Of a DNA stretch of 37,931 nucleotides, positions 33,056-37,931 are shown piece after piece. The notes beneath the pieces were generated by a model. It ran no database searches and was not told where the DNA came from. It saw only the letters and a list, made by a program, of their open reading frames with translations. A program made the position numbers and the translations under genes. The number at the start of each line of letters is the position of its first letter. Position 1 is the stretch's first letter. Source of the DNA: an uncultured Bacteroidales bacterium (lineage in GTDB: Bacteria > Bacteroidota > Bacteroidia > Bacteroidales > Muribaculaceae); the NCBI GenBank assembly GCA_902785925.1, contig CADAAI010000032.1, forward strand, positions 1 to 37,931, given 5' to 3'.

Positions 33056-34266
33056 TGTTGGTTGTCAATTTTTAGGATTTGTGCGAAAAAGTTGGGGTAT
33101 GACTTGGTGACTACTTCGGCATTGTTTATTGTGATGCCGGGATGGAGGGTTGCGGCGAGACTCATGGCCATCGCAATGCGATGGTCGCTGTGGGGATTGA
33201 TTGTGATGGGGCGTCCTGGCTCGCTGTGATTACCATTGTAGCGCATTGTGTTGTTGTCGCTTTCTATCGTGTAGCCTAGCTTGGCAAGCTCTGTCGTGAG
33301 AGCGTCGATGCGGTCGCTCTCCTTGATGCGCAGGTTGCGCACGCCCGTGAGTGTGAATGGCACCCTCAGCAGGCACAGCGTCACGGCCATTGTGGGCACC
33401 AGGTCGGGGGTGGATGACATGTCGCAGTGATAGTGCGGTGGCAACTCTACAACCTGATGTTTCAGCTCCACTCTGTTTTCCATAAAGATTGTCCTCACTC
33501 CCAATGGCTCCATCAACTCGACTATTGCGCGGTCACCTTGAAGGCTGTCATTATGTAGCGGCGACAGTTCTATTCGCGATTCTGGGAGTAACGCCTTAAG
33601 GGCCAGCCAGTAGCTTGCGGCACTCCAGTCGCCTTCTATTAAAATAGGTGAAGATGTGTAATTGCCTGCTGGAACCTTAATGCTGTTTCCTGTCCATTTC
33701 GCAGCAATGCCACAATGGCGCATCACGCCTAACGTCATGTCGATGTAGGGGCGCGACACTATCTCGCCTTCAATGGTGAGCGTTATGCCGCCTGCAAGCG
33801 GCGACACCATCAACACAGCCGAGATGAACTGGCTGCTCACGTCGCCACGCATCGTCAGCGCTACGCCATGCAATCGCCTGCCATGAATCATGAGCGGCGG
33901 GAATCCCTCACGACCCTGATAGTCAATGCTGGCACCCATCTTGCGCAACGCATCAACGAGAGGACCTATCGGGCGATGGCGCATGCGCTCGGTGCCGTCG
34001 ATCGTCACCGTGCGGCCCTCCTGGCAGGCATAATAGGCGGTGAGAAAACGCATCGCCGTCCCGGCATCGGCAACATCAATGCAATCGCCGTCGCTTGCTA
34101 GCGCCCTAGCCATCACCTCGCTGTCGTCACAGTCGTGGGTCGATAAAGCGCTATCTCCAACACTGGCAAGAGCTTTTATTATCAGTGCTCGGGCGGTAAT
34201 ACTCTTCGACAACGGCAGTGTCACTTGCCTAGAAAGGGCGCGTGCTATTTCCACTCTGTAGTTCAT
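33052..34266 (-). CDS. aroA: 3-phosphoshikimate 1-carboxyvinyltransferase (EPSP synthase)
   Basis: 404 residues, in the usual Bacteroidales range. It condenses shikimate-3-phosphate with phosphoenolpyruvate in the chorismate pathway. Recognisable segments are LPLSKSITARALI (substrate-binding Lys-Ser near residue 20), DAGTAMRFLTA (the usual NAGT/SGT loop), MRHRPIGPLVDALRKMGA, GDVSSQFISAVLM, GDWSAASYWLAL, RIKESDRIDAL and HSDHRIAMAMSLA with the conserved Asp-His-Arg. All key residues appear to be present. Own promoter at 34277-34306; it overlaps the downstream membrane-protein gene by four bases. Confidence 0.97.
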   Translation of the reverse strand: MNYRVEIARALSRQVTLPLSKSITARALIIKALASVGDSALSTHDCDDSEVMARALASDGDCIDVADAGTAMRFLTAYYACQEGRTVTIDGTERMRHRPIGPLVDALRKMGASIDYQGREGFPPLMIHGRRLHGVALTMRGDVSSQFISAVLMVSPLAGGITLTIEGEIVSRPYIDMTLGVMRHCGIAAKWTGNSIKVPAGNYTSSPILIEGDWSAASYWLALKALLPESRIELSPLHNDSLQGDRAIVELMEPLGVRTIFMENRVELKHQVVELPPHYHCDMSSTPDLVPTMAVTLCLLRVPFTLTGVRNLRIKESDRIDALTTELAKLGYTIESDNNTMRYNGNHSEPGRPITINPHSDHRIAMAMSLAATLHPGITINNAEVVTKSYPNFFAQILKIDNQQ

Positions 34267-34276
34267 AACGTGAGCG

Positions 34277-34306
34277 CAAAGATAATGAAAATATTTGGCT
34301 TGACAA
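34277..34306 (-). promoter_or_regulatory. aroA promoter
   Basis: Minus-strand TTG (34306-34304), a 19-base gap, TATCTTTG (34284-34277), only about ten bases from the start codon, so the transcript is nearly leaderless. The rest of the 34307-34530 gap contains nothing I can identify. Confidence 0.7.
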
Positions 34307-34530
34307 CTCTTAGCAGGTATTCCCCCTTATATAAATAAAGTGTTGTCTTCACCATCTAGGACATTTCACATGCTTAGTGAGGCTGGCAAAAAGTGTCGAC
34401 CAATAAGAATTTTTATGCAATGCATGATGGATTTTTTGGCAAAACCCTATTGTTTTTAGGTAAATTGGCGAAAAAAATCTGTGAATACCACATTTTTTTT
34501 GGTTTTTCTCAAAAAAAACATCATATTCTC

Positions 34531-34561
34531 TTGCCATTTTGGAAAACAATTCTTACTTTTG
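34531..34561 (+). promoter_or_regulatory. Promoter of the HagA-like gene at 34616
   Basis: TTG at 34531-34533, a 20-base gap, TACTTTTG at 34554-34561, then an A+T-rich leader of about 50 bases. Confidence 0.75.
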
Positions 34562-34615
34562 CACCAATAATTTTTATAATTATTACCTTTTTATTAACTA
34601 ATTAATTCACTTTTT

Positions 34616-35947
34616 ATGAAGAAAATTACCTTAATGTTATTGGCAGCCCTTCTTCTGCCAATGGCTATGAACGCTGAAACAAAGAGCTATGTTCAGCAAA
34701 TCAAGAAGACTTCGAAGGTTGTTGTTAACTCAACCCCAACTGCAGTTAAGGCAACAAAGACCGTTAAGTTCAATGCTGCTCCCAAGGCCGACATTCCCGA
34801 GGGCTATGCAAGTGTAACTCTTACTGCTGGCGACGTTTGGCAGGATGGCTCTGGCTACCAGATGCTTATTGATGCCGATGCAACTGCCTATGGCACTATC
34901 ATTCCCGAGACTGGCGCTCTCACCGCTAGTGGCGATGCAAGTGCTGAGACTTATGCTGAGTTTGAGTACAAGATTCCTGAGAATGCCGATGGCTCTCTTG
35001 CTACTGCTAACATCGTTATGAACACCAGTGTTACCATTCTCGTTCCCGCTGGTACTTATGACTGGTGTATCACCAACCCAACTCCAGGCGACCGCATGTG
35101 GATTGCTTCGAGCAATGGTTCAATTGGTGGCCGTGCCGACGATTTCGAGTTCGTCTCGGGCGTAGGCTATGAGTTCGTAGTATCTCTCGGTGGCCAAAAC
35201 GACCAGGTTGACCTCATCATCGACGACCCAACAGCTCCAGCTATTCCTACCGATCTCACCGCTACTCCAGCCGCTACCTCTGCCGAGATTGCTTGGGTTC
35301 CTGGCGAGAACAACGCTACTTGGAACCTCCGTTGGCGTCCTTGGGTAGATCCCGCTTTGATGAACAAGCTTTGGGATCTCCCAATGGATGGCTATGAGGC
35401 ACAGCTCGATGAGGGCTTCATGATTTATGACGCTGATGGTGATGGCAACAATTGGGGTCTCGCTTACAGCAGCGACGCTCAAGACGACCTCTGCTTCGTT
35501 TCTTCAAGCTACATTAGTGGTGTGGGTGCTGTTACTCCCGACAACTGGCTGTTCACTCCAGCAGTAGGCATGGGTGGCACTCTCAAGTTTGATGCTTGGC
35601 AGCAAAGCGCTAGCTATCCCGACAAGATTATGGTTTACGTAGCGCCTGCTGACTATGAGAGCATGGACGAGTTCGTGGCTGTTTCTGAGTTCATCCAGCC
35701 TGCAGGAACCACCGCCGAGAGCTTTGAGATTGACCTGAGCGAGTATGAGGGCATGGGCGTTATCGCCTTCCGTCACTACGACTGCACCGACCAGTGGTCT
35801 ATCTACGTTGACAACATCTCGGTTGAGATTCCTGGCGCAGTTGAGCCAGCTGAGTGGACCGTTGTTGAGAACGTTGAGAATCCTTACACTCTCGAAGGCT
35901 TGATGCCCGAGACTACTTATAGGAGCCAGCTCCTTTCTATCTCGTAG
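34616..35947 (+). CDS. HagA-like DUF2436 + choice-of-anchor J protein, 5' part of a broken gene
   Basis: 443 residues before a premature TAG. Signal peptide MKKITLMLLAALLLPMAMNA; a DUF2436-like domain at about 55-200 (DVWQDGSGYQMLIDADATAYG, TIIP, FEYKIPENAD, GTYDWCITNPTPGDRMWIA). This resembles the domain in Porphyromonas HagA and gingipain adhesin regions. A short Fn3-like part (WNLRWRPW) leads into choice-of-anchor J (about 255-410: YDADGDGNNW, TPDNWLFTP, FRHYDCTDQWSIYVDN). The frame ends abnormally after GLMPETTY with SQLLSIS and a stop. From 35923 the sequence continues in another frame with the expected G[ST]F module and tail. The missing piece corresponds to the rest of an Fn3-like domain. 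Near-duplicate of the gene at 36627. Confidence 0.85.
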   Translation: MKKITLMLLAALLLPMAMNAETKSYVQQIKKTSKVVVNSTPTAVKATKTVKFNAAPKADIPEGYASVTLTAGDVWQDGSGYQMLIDADATAYGTIIPETGALTASGDASAETYAEFEYKIPENADGSLATANIVMNTSVTILVPAGTYDWCITNPTPGDRMWIASSNGSIGGRADDFEFVSGVGYEFVVSLGGQNDQVDLIIDDPTAPAIPTDLTATPAATSAEIAWVPGENNATWNLRWRPWVDPALMNKLWDLPMDGYEAQLDEGFMIYDADGDGNNWGLAYSSDAQDDLCFVSSSYISGVGAVTPDNWLFTPAVGMGGTLKFDAWQQSASYPDKIMVYVAPADYESMDEFVAVSEFIQPAGTTAESFEIDLSEYEGMGVIAFRHYDCTDQWSIYVDNISVEIPGAVEPAEWTVVENVENPYTLEGLMPETTYRSQLLSIS

Positions 35948-36393
35948 GTAGCTTCCAAGAGAATGCTTGGAACACCAACGAAGGTTTAGAGTTCGTTGAC
36001 AACCTTATCGAGGGTGTAGCTCTCGAGGCTGGTGCTGAGTTCAAGGTTATTACCTTCGACGCCGATGGCAGCACTGTTTGGTACGGTGGTATTGACGAGA
36101 ACAACGTTGGTTACTTCCTGATCAACAGCGACGTTCTTGGCTATCCAATCGACCTCGTTGATGGTTCAAACTTCAAGGTTGAGCAAGCTGGTACTTACAA
36201 CTTCATGCTTGCTTATCCAAAGGCTGACGTTCCTCAGCTCGTAGTTGAGAAAGACATGACTGCTATCAGCACCGTTGGTGTTGACGCTAAGGCCGACAAC
36301 GCTTACTACAACCTCCTCGGTGTTAAGTTCAACAGCATGCCAACTACTCCTGGCATCTACATCCACAACGGCAAGAAGGTTATCATCAAATAA
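35923..36393 (+). pseudogene. Orphan 3' part of the HagA-like gene (G[ST]F module and sorting-like tail)
   Basis: Open frame of 156 codons with no start codon at its head, in a different frame from 34616-35947. It begins EPAPFYLVGSFQENAWN, runs through WYGGIDENNVGYFLINSDVLGY and ends NAYYNLLGVKF, PTTPGIYIHNGKKVIIK, TAA. It is plainly the C-terminal half of the same protein. The true gene would span 34616-36393 with a missing segment and frame change at the 35920/35921 junction. Confidence 0.8.
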
Positions 36394-36417
36394 GTAACCC
36401 TCATCCGTTAAAACTCT

Positions 36418-36453
36418 AAAAGATGCGTCCCCCTCGGGGCGCATCTTTTTTTG
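36418..36453 (+). terminator. Terminator of the HagA-like gene
   Basis: AAAAGATGCG (36418-36427) pairs with CGCATCTTTT (36440-36449), with an inner CCCC/GGGG, followed by a T-run. Same family as the minus-strand adhesin terminators. Confidence 0.9.
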
Positions 36454-36548
36454 TTTCCCCGTTGACCATTGCAACCACTTGAGGCCGATTTGTTACATTT
36501 ATTATATAGTAGTTAAGAGAACTGTCCTATTATTTTTTTCCTATTTTA

Positions 36549-36580
36549 TTTGGTGGTTTATTTAAAAAAATGTATTTTTG
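36549..36580 (+). promoter_or_regulatory. Promoter of the second HagA-like gene
   Basis: TTTG at 36549-36552, a 20-base gap, TATTTTTG at 36573-36580, then a leader of about 45 bases. Confidence 0.8.
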
Positions 36581-36626
36581 CCGTCGCTAAACCTTTTGTA
36601 TTAATTAATAATAAACCAAATTGTTT

Positions 36627-37931
36627 ATGAAAAAAGTTACTCTAATGTTATTGGCAGCCCTTCTTCTGCCAATGACCATGAACGCCGAGGTTAAGACCTA
36701 CGGTCAAATGAACAAGAAGGCTGACAAGGTTGTTGTTAGCTCAACTCCTACCACAGTTAAGGCCATCGGTCTTAAGTTCGTATCAGGCACCAAGGCCGAC
36801 ATTCCCGAGGGCTATGCAAGCGTAACTCTTACTGCTGGCGACGTATGGCAGGATGGCTCTGGCTATCAGATGCTTCTCGATGCCGATGCAACTGCCTATG
36901 GCACCATCATCCCTGAGCAAGGCGGTCTCACCGCTAGTGGCGATGCAAGTGCTGAGACTTACGCCGAGTTTGAGTACAAGATTCCTGAGAATGCCGATGG
37001 CGCTCTTGCTACTGCTAACATCGTTATGAACACCAGTGTTACCATTCTCGTTCCCGCAGGTACTTATGACTGGTGTATCACTAACCCAACTCCAGGCGAC
37101 CGCATGTGGATTGCTTCGGCCAATGGTTCAATTGGTGGCCGTGCCGACGATTTCCAGTTCATCTCGGGCGTAGGCTATGAGTTTGTAGTATCTCTCGGTG
37201 GCCAAAACGACCAGGTTGACCTCATTGTCGACGACCCAACAGCTCCAACTATTCCTACCGATCTCGCTGTTACTCCAGCCGCTACCTCTGCCGATATCGC
37301 TTGGGTTCCCGGTGAGAACAACGCTTCTTGGAACCTCCGTTGGCGTCCTTGGGTAGATCCCGCTTTGATGAACAAGTTCTGGGACTTCCCATTGGATGGC
37401 TATGAGGCACAGCTCGATGAGGGTTGGATGGTTTATGACGCCGATGGCGATGGCAACGGTTGGGGTCTTGCTTACAGCAGCGATGCTCAAGACGACGTTT
37501 GCTTCTACTCTTCAAGCTACGTTAGTGGTGTGGGTGCTGTTACTCCCGACAACTGGCTGTTCACTCCAGCCGTAGGTCTGGGTGGAACCCTGAAGTTTGA
37601 TGCTTGGCAGCAAAGCTCAACCTACCCCGACAAGATCATGGTTTACGTTTGCGAAAATCCCGAGTGGGAGAGCGTTGATGAGTTCGTGGCTGTTTCTGAG
37701 TTCATCCAGCCTGCTGGAACTACTGCTGAGAACTTCGAGATTGACCTGAGCGAGTATGAGGGCATGGGCGTTATCGCCTTCCGTCACTACGACTGCACCG
37801 ACCAGTGGTCTATCTACGTTGACAACATCGCAGTTGAGATTCCTGGCGCAGTTGAGCCAGCTGAGTGGACCGTTGTTGAGAACGTTGAGAATCCTTACAC
37901 TCTCGAAGGCTTGATGCCCGAGACTACTTAT
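36627..37931 (+). CDS. HagA-like DUF2436 + choice-of-anchor J protein (3' end outside the window)
   Basis: 435 codons from the ATG at 36627 with the frame still open at the last base. It has a signal peptide (MKKVTLMLLAALLLPMTMNA), a DUF2436-like domain (DVWQDGSGYQMLLDADATAYG, FEYKIPENAD, GTYDWCITNPTPGDRMWIA), an Fn3-like stretch, and choice-of-anchor J (YDADGDGNGW, TPDNWLFTP, FRHYDCTDQWSIYVDN). Nearly identical to the gene at 34616 apart from the first 50 or so residues and scattered changes, so it is a recent tandem duplicate. The sequence stops at GLMPETTY, exactly where the first copy is interrupted. The expected remainder is an Fn3-like end, a G[ST]F module and a sorting-like tail. It has its own promoter. 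Confidence 0.85.
   Translation, partial: MKKVTLMLLAALLLPMTMNAEVKTYGQMNKKADKVVVSSTPTTVKAIGLKFVSGTKADIPEGYASVTLTAGDVWQDGSGYQMLLDADATAYGTIIPEQGGLTASGDASAETYAEFEYKIPENADGALATANIVMNTSVTILVPAGTYDWCITNPTPGDRMWIASANGSIGGRADDFQFISGVGYEFVVSLGGQNDQVDLIVDDPTAPTIPTDLAVTPAATSADIAWVPGENNASWNLRWRPWVDPALMNKFWDFPLDGYEAQLDEGWMVYDADGDGNGWGLAYSSDAQDDVCFYSSSYVSGVGAVTPDNWLFTPAVGLGGTLKFDAWQQSSTYPDKIMVYVCENPEWESVDEFVAVSEFIQPAGTTAENFEIDLSEYEGMGVIAFRHYDCTDQWSIYVDNIAVEIPGAVEPAEWTVVENVENPYTLEGLMPETTY

Noticed and set aside
34349..34549. 66-codon minus-strand ORF between aroA and the HagA-like gene
   Set aside because: A+T-rich, no motif, and it reaches close to the -33 element of the plus-strand promoter at 34531.
35921..35934. 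AGGAGC-CA-GCTCCT palindrome at the frameshift junction, as a hairpin causing the break
   Set aside because: The same bases read as Glu-Pro-Ala-Pro in the downstream frame, a normal linker before the G[ST]F module, so the symmetry is probably chance.

Overview
The window looks like a Bacteroidales chromosome, most like gut Muribaculaceae or Prevotellaceae (family placement is inferred). Many genes have the Bacteroidetes promoter form TTG-N19/20-TAnnTTTG, Shine-Dalgarno sites are absent, a DUF2795 protein of Bacteroidetes type is present, and there are a PorW/SprE-type lipoprotein and several secreted proteins ending in a short 'GIYI.NGKKV.IK' tail. No rRNA, tRNA, CRISPR array, transposase or phage gene was seen.

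Layout. (1) 1-2660: the 3' end of an upstream gene, then an A+T-rich run of small unrecognised lipoproteins. Three or four copies of one promoter/leader/start-codon cassette precede them, the last fronting only a 21-codon remnant. (2) 2660-3787: a gene-free block of tandem and dispersed repeats with eight exact GCGCAGCC words in one orientation. (3) 3788-11704 (+): PpiD/SurA-like periplasmic foldase, sufE, two adjacent POT-family transporters and a secreted protein with an internal duplication. (4) 11858-18001 (-): folK, the rimP-nusA-infB operon with a strong promoter and a possible leader attenuator, a hotdog thioesterase and a DUF2795 protein. (5) 18271-19248 (+): a LOG-like Rossmann protein. 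(6) 19315-23118 (-): a large TPR lipoprotein of the PorW/SprE family with a very long charged helical C-terminus. (7) 23291-32220 (-): three large secreted adhesin-like proteins built from choice-of-anchor J (cleaved adhesin), Fn3-like and G[ST]FN.W modules. (8) 32630-34266 (-): a small membrane protein translationally coupled to aroA. (9) 34616-37931 (+): two near-identical proteins combining a DUF2436-like domain with choice-of-anchor J, as in Porphyromonas HagA/gingipain adhesin regions. The first is broken and the second runs off the window.

The most coherent theme is a PorW-type component of the type IX secretion/gliding apparatus followed by a bank of HagA-like modular surface adhesins that share C-terminal tails, 5' leaders and terminators. 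The adhesin copies show recombination-like or assembly-like junctions: a tail out of frame at about 25370, an in-frame tail fusion at about 23360, and a frameshifting internal loss at 35920. The window's last base falls at the same homologous position as the 35920 junction, so mis-assembly must be excluded before a biological reading.
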